This document shows, piece after piece, positions 51,101 through 60,084 of a stretch of DNA of 64,000 nucleotides. The stretch is from assembly GCF_036084755.1 (NCBI RefSeq), contig NZ_CP107968.1:2796501-2860500 (forward strand), read 5' to 3'. This stretch comes from Streptomyces sp. NBC_00370. GTDB taxonomy: Bacteria; Actinomycetota; Actinomycetes; Streptomycetales; Streptomycetaceae. A program made the translations under genes and the position numbers. Every line of letters begins with the position of its first letter. Within the stretch, counting starts at the first letter, position 1. The notes below the pieces were generated by a model that did no database searches, had not been told where the DNA came from, and saw only the letters and a list, made by a program, of their open reading frames with translations.

Positions 51101-52184
51101 CCGCAGCGGTCTCCGGGGTCTGGAACATCGGCTCGGTGAAGACGGGGGCCTGGAAGACGGCCACCGCGGGCCGGGCGGAGCGCCGGCGCGAACGCTCGGG
51201 CGCCGCCTCGGTCTCCCTGGCGGGCGCGGCCTTCGCCGGCGCGGCCTTCGCCGGCGCCGCTGCGGGCGTCACGGACTCGGCGGCGGGCTCGGGGCTGGTC
51301 TCGGGGGCCGCGGCCCTGCGGCGCGTACGGCCACGGGTGGCGGCCTTGCTGGCCGCCTCGACCTGCGGTGCGTCGGCGCTGATCTGCGCCACGGCGTCCT
51401 CGGGCAGGCTCTCGCCCGCCGCGACGCTCTCGCCTGCGGCGGCGCTCTCCTCCGGCTGCGGCGCACCGGCGGGCGCGGTGGCCCTGCGGGTGGCGCGGCG
51501 CCGGGCACGCGGCGCGGGAGCGGCCTCTTCGGCGCTCTCCTCGGCGGCGGGCGCGGGCTCGGCGATCTCCGCCGTCACCACGGGCTCCGCCGGCTCGGCG
51601 GTCACCTCGGGCGCCGCTGTCTTACGGGTGGCACGGCGCCGGGCACGCGGCGCGGGGGCCTCGGCCGGAGCTTCGGCGGCTTCCGCCGGGGCCTTCGTGG
51701 CGGCCGTCTCTTCGGCCTGCTCGGCGACGGTGTCGGCAGCGGCGGCCGGGGCCGCCGTCTTACGGGTCGCGCGGCGCCTGGCGCGCGGCGCCGGTGTCTC
51801 GTCGGCGCTGTCCGAAGCGGGCTGCTCGGCGGCGCTGTCGACCGCTGCGGGCTGGCTCACGGCCTGCTCGGCGGCGGGCTCGGCGACCGGTTCGGGAGCC
51901 GCTGCCTTACGGGTGGCTCGGCGCCGGGCACGCGGCGCGGGTGTCTCCTCGGCCGCGGGAGCCGCCGGATTCTCGCCGGGCTGGTCGCCCGCCGCTGGCG
52001 GCACGGTCTCGGACACGCTCGCGCCGGTCGCCTCGGCGGCCGAGGCCGTCCCGGACGGCGGTCCCGCGGGGCGGGAAGCCGCGCGGCGCCTGCGCCGCGG
52101 CGGCAGCGTGTCGCTGGGGGTGTTGTTGTCGTTCTCGCTGTTCTCGTTCCCGGCGTTACCGGGCGAAGTCGAGTCAATGGGCAT
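48117..52184 (-). CDS. rne: Ribonuclease E/G with repeat-rich flanking arms
   Basis: A 1355-residue RNase E/G endonuclease for mRNA decay and rRNA processing. The first about 620 residues are disordered, alanine/glutamate/arginine-rich, with repeated A-P-R-A-R-R-R-A-T-R-K units (near-identical 24-bp DNA repeats around 51488, 51634, 51769 and 51919). The catalytic core runs about 640-1040: S1 domain SYVGNVYLGKVQNVLPSMEA, DNase-I-like domain with VVVDVNTGKFTGQGGNLEET and IVVIDFIDMVLESNRD (catalytic aspartates), and Zn-link TCVHCNGRG. The C-terminal about 315 residues again carry R-R-R-A-T/S-R-K units and end in a histone-H1-like lysine/alanine tail. ATG 52184. The catalytic core in the middle, flanked by arms, is the known Streptomyces layout. 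Confidence 0.97.
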   Translation of the reverse strand: MPIDSTSPGNAGNENSENDNNTPSDTLPPRRRRRAASRPAGPPSGTASAAEATGASVSETVPPAAGDQPGENPAAPAAEETPAPRARRRATRKAAAPEPVAEPAAEQAVSQPAAVDSAAEQPASDSADETPAPRARRRATRKTAAPAAAADTVAEQAEETAATKAPAEAAEAPAEAPAPRARRRATRKTAAPEVTAEPAEPVVTAEIAEPAPAAEESAEEAAPAPRARRRATRRATAPAGAPQPEESAAAGESVAAGESLPEDAVAQISADAPQVEAASKAATRGRTRRRAAAPETSPEPAAESVTPAAAPAKAAPAKAAPARETEAAPERSRRRSARPAVAVFQAPVFTEPMFQTPETAAAAAAAGGSDDEPTDEHDEAARTPAAATPEPAAEPSGRRSRRRRRGEAAAEPVEAPQPVQETPQEPVDEAGDEDEQAQDADDTDEYEDRPSRRRRRGGRRRRRGEAADADESQDEQSDDHADHADRTDHADDGGRSDRAEQSDEADDHDEPDDNDDHDAESSGGGSSSSRRRRRRRRRSGDGGGEAESGNGADDPERTVVKVREPRKKEERERDREHSTSSDEVQSIKGSTRLEAKKQRRREGREQGRRRVPIITEAEFLARREAVERVMVVRQNGERTQIGVLEDNVLVEHYVNKEQATSYVGNVYLGKVQNVLPSMEAAFVDIGKGRNAVLYAGEVNFEALGMANGPRRIETALKSGQSVLVQVTKDPIGHKGARLTSQVSLPGRYLVYVPEGSMTGISRKLPDTERSRLKTILKKIVPEDAGVIVRTAAEGASEDELRRDVERLQGQWEEIKKKTKGGGNAPTLLYGEPDMTVRVVRDIFNEDFTKVIVSGDEAWETIHGYVEHVAPDLTDRLTRWTSEVDVFATYRIDEQLMKALDRKVWLPSGGSLVIDKTEAMVVVDVNTGKFTGQGGNLEETVTRNNLEAAEEIVRQLRLRDLGGIVVIDFIDMVLESNRDLVLRRLLECLGRDRTKHQVAEVTSLGLVQMTRKRVGQGLLESFSETCVHCNGRGVIVHMEMPTASGGGGNGKRSKKRGRGGSSGADHDHEHEYTDVLTEPELETESEAELAAEVATPVPFAEPEFAPDEELFNSVAEAEASARGRGRRRASRKASAPAGSPRTAEPVEAEVVTEPPAPVAPVADVEPEAPAEEPAPRGRGRRRATRKATAPAGSPKAADAETAAEVVVPVVAEEPAPAAPEAPVAAPEAEEAPVAAPPRARRRATRKATAPAGSPSGAEEAAVVVVAASTEPTPEAEPAGVAAAESEAPAAAPAKKTARKATAKKAPAKKAAAKKTTTAKKAATKKTTVKKTAKSASKKTSAAEQTSSPSVSAPTED

Positions 52185-52416
52185 GCGGGCGGTTCTCCCG
52201 TCACGCTCCCGGGCGCCGCGCCTGATTCCGGTCCGGCCGCGGCCCGCGCGATGCGCGGATTGCCGCCGTCCGGGGCGCGGGCGCCGCACGGGAGCTGCTG
52301 TGTCTGGCTCGCCGGTTCCCTACGCGGTTACGTACGGCCTGGCGAAAGTCTTCTGGTCTGCGCGCCGCCCGGCCCAGGTGGCTCCCGGATGCCAGGGCTG
52401 CGCTACAACGACCGCC

Positions 52417-53253
52417 CTACGCGGAACCTGCACCTTCCGGCGCCTTCGCGGCGGCGGGTCCGGCGGCCTTGGAAGGGCCGGCCAGGACTGCCTCGCGGTC
52501 GGGCGCGAGCGGGTCGGTCACACTGCCGGACTCCTCGTCGAAGAGCCCCTGCGCCAGCCTGGTCACCGCTGCGGGGACCGGCGGCGCCAGGTCGGCCACA
52601 GCTCGGAGACCGGACAGGACGTCGTCGGGTCGAACGGCAGGTGTCAGGTGCCGAACCACCAGCCGCAGTATCGCACAGGGCGTGTCCTGCGGCCTATCGG
52701 CCGGTGCGGTGGCCGACTCGTCGACCACTTCGAGGCCTGCCACGGCGCTGCGGGCGTCGAAGGTGCGGACGCCGTTCTTCATCAGCCGGGTCACTTCGAC
52801 CGTCTCGGCCGCGAGGAAGGCGGACACGGCGTGTCCCGCCTCCTGCGGCTCCACGCCGACCAGCCGCAGCTCCCATACGGAAGCGGTCAGCCGGTCGGCG
52901 AGGCCCGAGGTACTGGCCTCGACGGCGTCGGTGATGTCCAGCCCCGCCGGCAGTGAAGCGTCCAGCAGGGCCCGCAGCTCCTCGGGGTCGCGACGGTCGG
53001 CCAGGGCGATCTCCAGGAACTCGGCCTCGCTGCCCGTGCCGGTGGGTGCGGCATTGGCGTACGACACCTTGGGGTGCGGAGTGAATCCCGCCGAGTACGC
53101 CATCGGCACCTCGGCACGGCGCAGTGCCCGCTCGAAGGCGCGCTGGAAGTCGCGGTGGCTGGTGAACCGGAGGCGACCGCGCTTGGTGTAGCGCAGTCTG
53201 ATGCGCTGCACCGTCGGTGCGGGCGGCGGGCCTTCGGGCTGTCGCTTGCCCAG
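52417..53253 (-). CDS. TIGR03936-family radical-SAM-linked protein (DUF2344), CTG start
   Basis: A 278-residue protein of the TIGR03936/DUF2344 family: RIRLRYTKRGRLRFTSHRDF, RRAEVPMAYSAGFTPHPKVS, and YANAAPTGTGSEAEFLEIAL are its signature. The best start is CTG 53253, giving an N-terminus G-K-R-Q-P-E-G-P-P-P before the core: it follows GAGGAG at seven bases, whereas GTG 53211 has no ribosome-binding site. The family is encoded beside, or fused to, the TIGR03960 radical SAM protein (here 56456-58381), and next to rne. The pair may modify tRNA or rRNA, but the reaction is unknown. In this genome the two are split by a 3-kb insertion. Confidence 0.93.
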   Translation of the reverse strand: MGKRQPEGPPPAPTVQRIRLRYTKRGRLRFTSHRDFQRAFERALRRAEVPMAYSAGFTPHPKVSYANAAPTGTGSEAEFLEIALADRRDPEELRALLDASLPAGLDITDAVEASTSGLADRLTASVWELRLVGVEPQEAGHAVSAFLAAETVEVTRLMKNGVRTFDARSAVAGLEVVDESATAPADRPQDTPCAILRLVVRHLTPAVRPDDVLSGLRAVADLAPPVPAAVTRLAQGLFDEESGSVTDPLAPDREAVLAGPSKAAGPAAAKAPEGAGSA

Positions 53254-53276
53254 TGGTTCTCTCCTCGATGAAGGCG

Positions 53277-54404
53277 CTAGCCCTGATCGCTCAGGGACAC
53301 TTCGGGTGCGGGCACCGCGCCGGGGACAGTCGTTGTACTACCCAGAGTACGCGTACGGTCCTCATTCGGTTCCCGAGGTCCCGGCTTCCCGGGCGGTCCG
53401 GCGAGTACCCGCCACGCGTCCTTCCGCGCCTGCCGCACGCTCTGCCGCGCGCCGCGGAACGTCTCGCGCGCCGCCCGGCCGGCGGCGAGCGACGCCGCCT
53501 TCGCCGGGGCGAGGACGCTGCCGCGTATCCAGTGACCCACCGGCGTGCACACGTACCGGTACGTCCAGCGCGCCGGCCGGCCGACAACGTGCCAGGCCAG
53601 CCAGGCGAGAGCGCGGCCCACAGCGTGCGACACGTACCCGGCGGCCCGCCAGCCGAAGGCGAGGGCCGCGCCGATCTCGCGCCCCACCGGTGCCAGGATC
53701 CTGCGGTACAGCCAGCCGAGGGGCGCGACCAGCAGGACGAGTACGAGCCATACGACGGCGGCCCACCCGGCGCGCGCGAGGAACACCAGGCCCCGGCCGA
53801 TGCCCGCCAGCACCCAGGCGATGCCGTGGCCGACGGGGGTGAGCACGTCGCGGTACGTCCACGCGACGGGCACCACCAGCCCGTAGTACACCAGCGGTAC
53901 CAGCACGTACCGCCACAGCGCCACCCACGGCCACACCAGCAGCGCCGTCCCCAGCCACCCCATCCCGTGGCCGAGCGGCGTGAGCAACGTCTCGTAGAGC
54001 CAGCCCAGCGCGCCGCCGATGCCACGGCCCGCCGGGGCGAGCACCTCGCGGCAGACCCACACCACGGGCACCACCAGCCCGTAGTAGACCACCGGCACCA
54101 GCGCGTACCGCCACAGCGCCACCATCAGCCACAGCAGCCCGCGCCCGAGGGGTGTCAGCAGCTTCTCGTAGAGCCAGACCAGCGGGACCTCGATCAGCAC
54201 GTGCCCGAGCGTGCCGAGCGTGCGCCCCAGCAGCCGGGCGCCGACCGCCAGGAGGTCCCAGATCATCCGGACGGGCACGACGAGCACCAGCACCACGATC
54301 CGGACCGGGATCCGCACGGCCGCGGTCAGACAGCCCTCGCCGCCTTCGTACGGCTCCGGCGGCCGGCGGTTCGCGCGCGTCTGCGGCGGCTTGTCGAGGT
54401 CCAT
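53277..54404 (-). CDS. Unrecognised multi-pass membrane protein with six repeated motifs
   Basis: A 375-residue integral membrane protein of unknown family. A motif of form (W/T)-(L/Y)-Y/R-x-x-(L/I)-(L/T)-x-P-x-G-x-x-(I/L/M) occurs six times, at about residues 77, 117, 135, 183, 231 and 281 (WLYEKLLTPLG, VCREVLAPAG, WLYETLLTPLG, TYRDVLTPVG, WLYRRILAPVG, TYRYVCTPVG). Hydrophobic segments lie between; the stretch ALWRYALVPVVYYGLVVPVV is almost repeated 65 residues later as ALWRYVLVPLVYYGLVVPVA. Internal duplication is clear. The N-terminus is cytoplasmic-like (proline/arginine), the tail charged. It follows the GNAT gene by 15 bp, and the two are probably cotranscribed. No function assigned. 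Confidence 0.82.
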   Translation of the reverse strand: MDLDKPPQTRANRRPPEPYEGGEGCLTAAVRIPVRIVVLVLVVPVRMIWDLLAVGARLLGRTLGTLGHVLIEVPLVWLYEKLLTPLGRGLLWLMVALWRYALVPVVYYGLVVPVVWVCREVLAPAGRGIGGALGWLYETLLTPLGHGMGWLGTALLVWPWVALWRYVLVPLVYYGLVVPVAWTYRDVLTPVGHGIAWVLAGIGRGLVFLARAGWAAVVWLVLVLLVAPLGWLYRRILAPVGREIGAALAFGWRAAGYVSHAVGRALAWLAWHVVGRPARWTYRYVCTPVGHWIRGSVLAPAKAASLAAGRAARETFRGARQSVRQARKDAWRVLAGPPGKPGPREPNEDRTRTLGSTTTVPGAVPAPEVSLSDQG

Positions 54405-54419
54405 GCCACCAAGGACGCC

Positions 54420-54953
54420 TTAGACGCCTGTTCGGATCCAGAAGCGCAGCTTTCCGGCCCGCTGGTCCTCCAGCACACCGCCCGCGGCCTCGATCACCCG
54501 CCGTGAGGCGATGTTCGTGGTGTCGCAGGTGACCAGCGCCGACTCGATGCCGAGCCGGTGCGCGACGGGCAGCGAGCCACGCAGCATCGCGGTCGCGTGC
54601 CCCCGCCTGCGGGCGCTCGGACGTACGGCGTACCCGATGTGACCGCCGACCTCGGCCAGGAACCGGTTGAGCCGGTGCCGGACGGAGAGCCGGCCGAGGA
54701 AGGTGTCGCCCTCGACGTACCAGACCGTGGTCATCGGCACCCATCCCGCGACGCGCGGGGTCTCCTCCAGCGGCTCGGCGTTGAGCCCGGCCACGTACCG
54801 CGCGAAGACCTCGGGTCTGTGCCAGGTGTCGGCGTACTCCTCCATCTCGTGGACGAGCAGCGACCGTTCGTCGGCGCCCTCCTCCACGAACTCCTGCATC
54901 GCGTCGAGGAAGGAGCGGTGGATCCGGACGTCGGGGGCGATGAGGTGCGGCAT
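54420..54953 (-). CDS. GNAT-family N-acetyltransferase
   Basis: A 177-residue acetyltransferase. Acetyl-CoA-binding motif A is HIGYAVRPSARRRGHATAML (R/Q-x-x-G-x-G/A pattern, here R-R-R-G-H-A) and motif B is IESALVTCDTTNIASRRVIE with AAGG after. The N-terminal portion (FVEEGADERSLLVHEMEEYA) follows the pattern of GNATs acting on small molecules or amine groups. ATG 54953. The promoter region is shared with the divergent hydrolase gene, where an operator palindrome lies 37 bp away. Substrate unknown. Confidence 0.9.
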   Translation of the reverse strand: MPHLIAPDVRIHRSFLDAMQEFVEEGADERSLLVHEMEEYADTWHRPEVFARYVAGLNAEPLEETPRVAGWVPMTTVWYVEGDTFLGRLSVRHRLNRFLAEVGGHIGYAVRPSARRRGHATAMLRGSLPVAHRLGIESALVTCDTTNIASRRVIEAAGGVLEDQRAGKLRFWIRTGV

Positions 54954-54977
54954 CGCCTCATTGTGCAGGAAGGGGTG

Positions 54978-55006
54978 TTGACACGCCTGGCTAATGACAT
55001 TAGCTT
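54978..55006 (+). promoter_or_regulatory. Promoter with palindromic TetR operator
   Basis: TTGACA (54978-54983), 17 bases, TAGCTT (55001-55006) is a good housekeeping-type promoter for the hydrolase-TetR operon. The perfect 15-bp palindrome GCTAATGACATTAGC (54990-55004) covers the spacer and the -10, so a dimeric TetR protein bound here would block transcription. The site could also affect the divergent GNAT gene. Confidence 0.75.
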
Positions 55007-55041
55007 AATGGCTACACACCTTAACCAACCAGGGAGTGACC

Positions 55042-55881
55042 ATGACGGAGTTCCTGAAGCTCGACGGCGGACAGCTCGCGTACGACGTGTCCGGAGAGGG
55101 CGGGCTGATCGTGCTCGCCCACGGAATGGGCGACAACAGGTCGGCCTTCCGGGCGCTGACCGACCTGCTCGTGGCGGCCGGCCACCGGGTCGCCTCCTTC
55201 GACCAGCGCGGCCACGGCGAGTCCAGCACCGGCTGGGACTCGTACACCCGCACCGACGCCGCGGGCGACATCCTCGCCCTGGTCCGGCACCTCGGCGGCG
55301 GCCCGGCCGTGATCGTGGGCCACTCGTTCGCCGGCGGCGCGGCGACCGTCGCGGCGGCCCAGGAGCCGGAGCTGGTCAGCGCGGTCGTCGAGATCGGCCC
55401 GTTCACCCGCGCTCAGAAGATGGACCTGGGCGCGCTCGTCTCCAACGGCCGCTACCGCAAGGGCCTGTCCCTGCTCACGGCCACCGGCCTGTTCCGCAGT
55501 GTCGGCGCCTGGAAGCGCTACCTCGACCACGCCTACCCGGGCGTCAAGCCGGCCGGGTACGCCGAGCACATCGCCTCCGTCGAGGCCGATCTGCGCAGGC
55601 CGGGCCGGATGGCCGTGGTCGCCAAGATGGGCATGTCGGCGCCGAAGGACGCCGGCGCCGCGCTCGGCTCGGTCCGCTGCCCGACGCTGATCGTCGAAGG
55701 CACCCTCGACCCCGACTGGGCCGACCCGAAGGCCGAGGGCGAGGCCATCGTGGCCGCGCTGCCCGCCGGGCTCGGCAGCCTCACGATGATCGAAGGCGCG
55801 GGCCACTACGCCCACGCGCAGTTCCCCGACGCCGTCGCCGCCGACATCCTCGCCTTCCTCAAGGAGGGCGCGCGTGCCTAG
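55042..55881 (+). CDS. Alpha/beta-hydrolase
   Basis: A 279-residue alpha/beta-hydrolase-fold enzyme (ATG 55042; GGGAG lies upstream). Oxyanion region LIVLAHGMGDNRSAFR, nucleophile elbow VIVGHSFAGGAATVAA (G-H-S-F-A-G, serine about residue 97), acid in LIVEGTLDPDWADPKAE, and the catalytic histidine in IEGAGHYAHAQFPDAV. FDQRGHGESS is also typical. A cap domain of about 70 residues lies between the elbow and the acid. It forms an operon with the overlapping tetR gene under a palindromic operator, implying induction by its substrate or an analogue. Substrate class (ester, lactone, epoxide) is not clear. Confidence 0.93.
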   Translation: MTEFLKLDGGQLAYDVSGEGGLIVLAHGMGDNRSAFRALTDLLVAAGHRVASFDQRGHGESSTGWDSYTRTDAAGDILALVRHLGGGPAVIVGHSFAGGAATVAAAQEPELVSAVVEIGPFTRAQKMDLGALVSNGRYRKGLSLLTATGLFRSVGAWKRYLDHAYPGVKPAGYAEHIASVEADLRRPGRMAVVAKMGMSAPKDAGAALGSVRCPTLIVEGTLDPDWADPKAEGEAIVAALPAGLGSLTMIEGAGHYAHAQFPDAVAADILAFLKEGARA

Positions 55882-56428
55882 GGCCTCCCTCTCCGCCGAC
55901 GCGGTCGTCGAGGTCGCGATGAACCTCCTCGACGAGAACGGCCTCGCGGCCCTGACCCTCTCGGCGGTCGCGTCCCGCGCGGGCGTCGCGACCCCGTCCC
56001 TCTACAAGCACGTACGCAGCCTCGCGGAGCTGCGCCAGCTCATGTCCGCACGGATCATGACCGAGATCGCCGACGAGATCGGCCACGCGGTACTCGGCCG
56101 CTCGGCCGACGAGGCCACCCGCGCGCTGATGCTCGCCTGGCGCCAGTACGTCGTACGCCACCCGCACCGCTACGCGGCGCTCAACCAGGCCCCCGACCCG
56201 GCGACCGCCGACGCCGGCATGCGGCTGATCGACATCATGCTGGCCACCCTGCGCGCCTACGGCCTGTCGGACTCGGCCGCCATCCACGCGGTCCGCTGCC
56301 TGCGCGCCACGGTCCACGGCTTCGCGCTCCTGGAGGCCGAGGGCGCGTTCGGCCTCCCGGAGAAGCTGGACGACACCTACGACCTGATGATCCACATGTT
56401 CCTCACCGGCCTGCCCACCGCGGAATGA
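55874..56428 (+). CDS. TetR-family transcriptional regulator
   Basis: A 184-residue repressor. The helix-turn-helix lies in residues about 12-55 (DAVVEVAMNLLDENGLAALT, LSAVASRAGVATPSLYKHVR); the rest is a TetR_C-like ligand-binding domain (MLAWRQYVVRHPHRYAALNQ; AIHAVRCLRATVHGFALLEA). GTG 55874 overlaps the end of the hydrolase gene by eight bases, so the repressor is translationally coupled to it. Its likely target is the GCTAATGACATTAGC palindrome at 54990-55004. Related proteins respond to small hydrophobic ligands. Confidence 0.93.
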   Translation: MPRASLSADAVVEVAMNLLDENGLAALTLSAVASRAGVATPSLYKHVRSLAELRQLMSARIMTEIADEIGHAVLGRSADEATRALMLAWRQYVVRHPHRYAALNQAPDPATADAGMRLIDIMLATLRAYGLSDSAAIHAVRCLRATVHGFALLEAEGAFGLPEKLDDTYDLMIHMFLTGLPTAE

Positions 56429-56441
56429 CACCCCGCGGTGG
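56415..56441. terminator. Convergent terminator between tetR and the radical SAM gene
   Basis: CCACCGCGG (56415-56423) and CCGCGGTGG (56433-56441) form a perfect nine-bp stem that includes the tetR stop codon in its loop, 15 bp before the convergent radical SAM stop. Confidence 0.65.
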
Positions 56442-56455
56442 CGCCGGTGAAGCCG

Positions 56456-58381
<1,926 letters not shown>

Positions 58382-58446
58382 CAGGCAGATCTCTCAGAGC
58401 TGGGCGCACGGACTGTCGGGGACGGCCATCCAGACTACCCCGGTGC

Positions 58447-59988
58447 TCAGCCCGTCAGCGCCGACCGCCATTTCCTGCGGGACGACTCGGCCCAGACCAC
58501 GGTCAGTTCACGCTCCAGCGCGGCCGAGCGCGCCTCCTCCTCGCCGTACAGGAGGCCCCACGTGAAGGCGGTCTCACCGGCGGCGTGCGCCGCTATGCCG
58601 ATCTCGCGCAGCGTCTCACGTGCGACGACGCTGTCCTGGTGGTCGCCGAGCGTGCTCTGCACGTCCTTCACGCGCTTGCGGAACCGGTCGGCCGGCTTGC
58701 CGAGGGCCGGGGTCGCCGCCTCGGCCGCGTACCGGGCGCGCTTGGCCGCCTTGCGGGCGCTGTGCAGCGCCACGTCGCGCTCCTCGCCCGGGGCGAGGGA
58801 CAGCGCGTGCTCGGTACGGCGGGCCAGCCGGGCGTAGTCCTTCAGCAGCGCCCGCGGCAGCACCGTGCCGGGGGTCCGCTCGGCGCCCTTGCGCAGCGGG
58901 GGTTCGGTGAGCAGCGCGTCCAGGGCGGTCAGCAGCGTGCGGTAGCGCTCGCTGTCGAGTACGGCGAGGGTGCGCTCGCGGGAGCCGGAGCGCCGGGCGA
59001 CGCTCCAGATCCGCAGCCTGCTCTCCACCGGGCCGAGCAGCAGGGTCCTCGGTACGTCGTCGATGTGGGCGGAGAGCCGCTGGGTCAGCACCTCGTTGTC
59101 CCGGTCGACGCCCAGCTCGCCGGCGAGCCAGCGCAGCTCCGTGCCGATCGGGTCGGTGACCGACCGGTCGAGCACCTTCCGGTAGCTGCGGAAGGCGGAG
59201 CGCAGCCTGCGGGTGGCGACCCGCAGCTGGTGGACGGAGTCGGGCAGGTCGCGGCGGACGGCGGGGTCCTGGGTGACGATCGCCTCGATCTGGGCACGCA
59301 GATACGCGAGGACGTGATCGCCCGCGGTCCCGGACGGCCCCGTGGCGGCGCGTGCCGCCGGCGCGGTCTCCTGGAGCGCCCTGCTGAGTTTGGACGGCGC
59401 CACCGCCGGGCGCAGGCCCGCCTTGCGGAGCTTCTTCTCGACGGCGTCGAGGACGGCCGGGTCGGCGCCTTCGGCCAGTTCGACCTCGACCTCGGTCCAG
59501 GCGGCGGTGGCCGGGTGTCCTGCCACGGCTCCGGCGAGGCGCTCGGCGCGTACGGTGTCGACGCTCACCTCGGCCAGCCGTTCACCGTCGGCCGCGTACA
59601 GCTGGCTGACGTCCCGGGCGGTCCGCAGCCTGACGACGGGGACGAGCGGGGCGCCGAGGCTACGGGAGCTCGCGAGCGCCACCAGTTCGTCGGGGACGGT
59701 GTCGCCCAGCGGTGCCCGCAGCTCGTCGCGTATCCCGGTCGCGACGGGGAACTTGAGATGCCAGCCCGCGTCGTCGCCGCCCTCTCTACGGCGCAGCGTG
59801 AGCCGGCCGGCCGCGAGGCGCTGGTCGGCGGTGTCGTAGTAGACGGCGTCGAGTTCGACGACCCCCTCGGCGAGGACGGACGCGACGCCGCGGGCCCGGG
59901 TCAGGTCCGGGAGCCCGGCAGGTCCTTCGGCGTCCGGCAGCTCGGGGAGTTCGTACTTCCGTTCGATCTCGCGCTTGGTGTCCGCCAT
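58447..59988 (-). CDS. CYTH and CHAD domain protein
   Basis: A 513-residue protein with an N-terminal CYTH tunnel domain (ADTKREIERKYELPELPDAE, the E-x-E-x-K signature E7-I-E9-R-K11) that binds triphosphates or polyphosphate. A C-terminal CHAD helical domain (LPDSVHQLRVATRRLRSAFR; AARRTEHALSLAPGEERDVA equivalent region) carries conserved histidines and basic residues and binds polyphosphate. Together they suggest a polyphosphate-processing or polyphosphate-sensing role. ATG 59988. Lies between the radical SAM gene and rodA on the same strand. Exact substrate is not determined. Confidence 0.94.
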   Translation of the reverse strand: MADTKREIERKYELPELPDAEGPAGLPDLTRARGVASVLAEGVVELDAVYYDTADQRLAAGRLTLRRREGGDDAGWHLKFPVATGIRDELRAPLGDTVPDELVALASSRSLGAPLVPVVRLRTARDVSQLYAADGERLAEVSVDTVRAERLAGAVAGHPATAAWTEVEVELAEGADPAVLDAVEKKLRKAGLRPAVAPSKLSRALQETAPAARAATGPSGTAGDHVLAYLRAQIEAIVTQDPAVRRDLPDSVHQLRVATRRLRSAFRSYRKVLDRSVTDPIGTELRWLAGELGVDRDNEVLTQRLSAHIDDVPRTLLLGPVESRLRIWSVARRSGSRERTLAVLDSERYRTLLTALDALLTEPPLRKGAERTPGTVLPRALLKDYARLARRTEHALSLAPGEERDVALHSARKAAKRARYAAEAATPALGKPADRFRKRVKDVQSTLGDHQDSVVARETLREIGIAAHAAGETAFTWGLLYGEEEARSAALERELTVVWAESSRRKWRSALTG

Positions 59989-60021
59989 ATAGGGAACCTA
60001 ACCGCGATAACCATGCCTAAT

Positions 60022-60059
60022 CGCCCGCGCCGCCACCGATGACGGTGGCGGCGCGGGCG
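60022..60059 (-). terminator. Terminator of the mre-mrdA-rodA operon
   Basis: A perfect 17-bp stem CGCCCGCGCCGCCACCG (60022-60038) with its complement at 60043-60059 around ATGA. It lies 26 bp after the rodA stop and 34 bp before the CYTH/CHAD start. Very stable; no U-run. Confidence 0.85.
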
Positions 60060-60084
60060 AGGCGGATCACATGGGGCGGTGTCG

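Noticed and set aside
48300..52100. CRISPR-like spaced repeats in the rne arms.
   Set aside because: The repeats are in frame, encode a consistent basic protein motif, and have variable spacing, so they are protein repeats, not a CRISPR array.
47062..52956. Very long open frames opposite rne and around the sigma gene (about 800-1300 codons, e.g. 47062-49596 +, 48978-52934 + and 50245-52956 +).
   Set aside because: They are antisense or out-of-frame to genes with clear domains, have arginine/alanine/glycine-heavy translations without motifs, and arise from GC-rich third positions.
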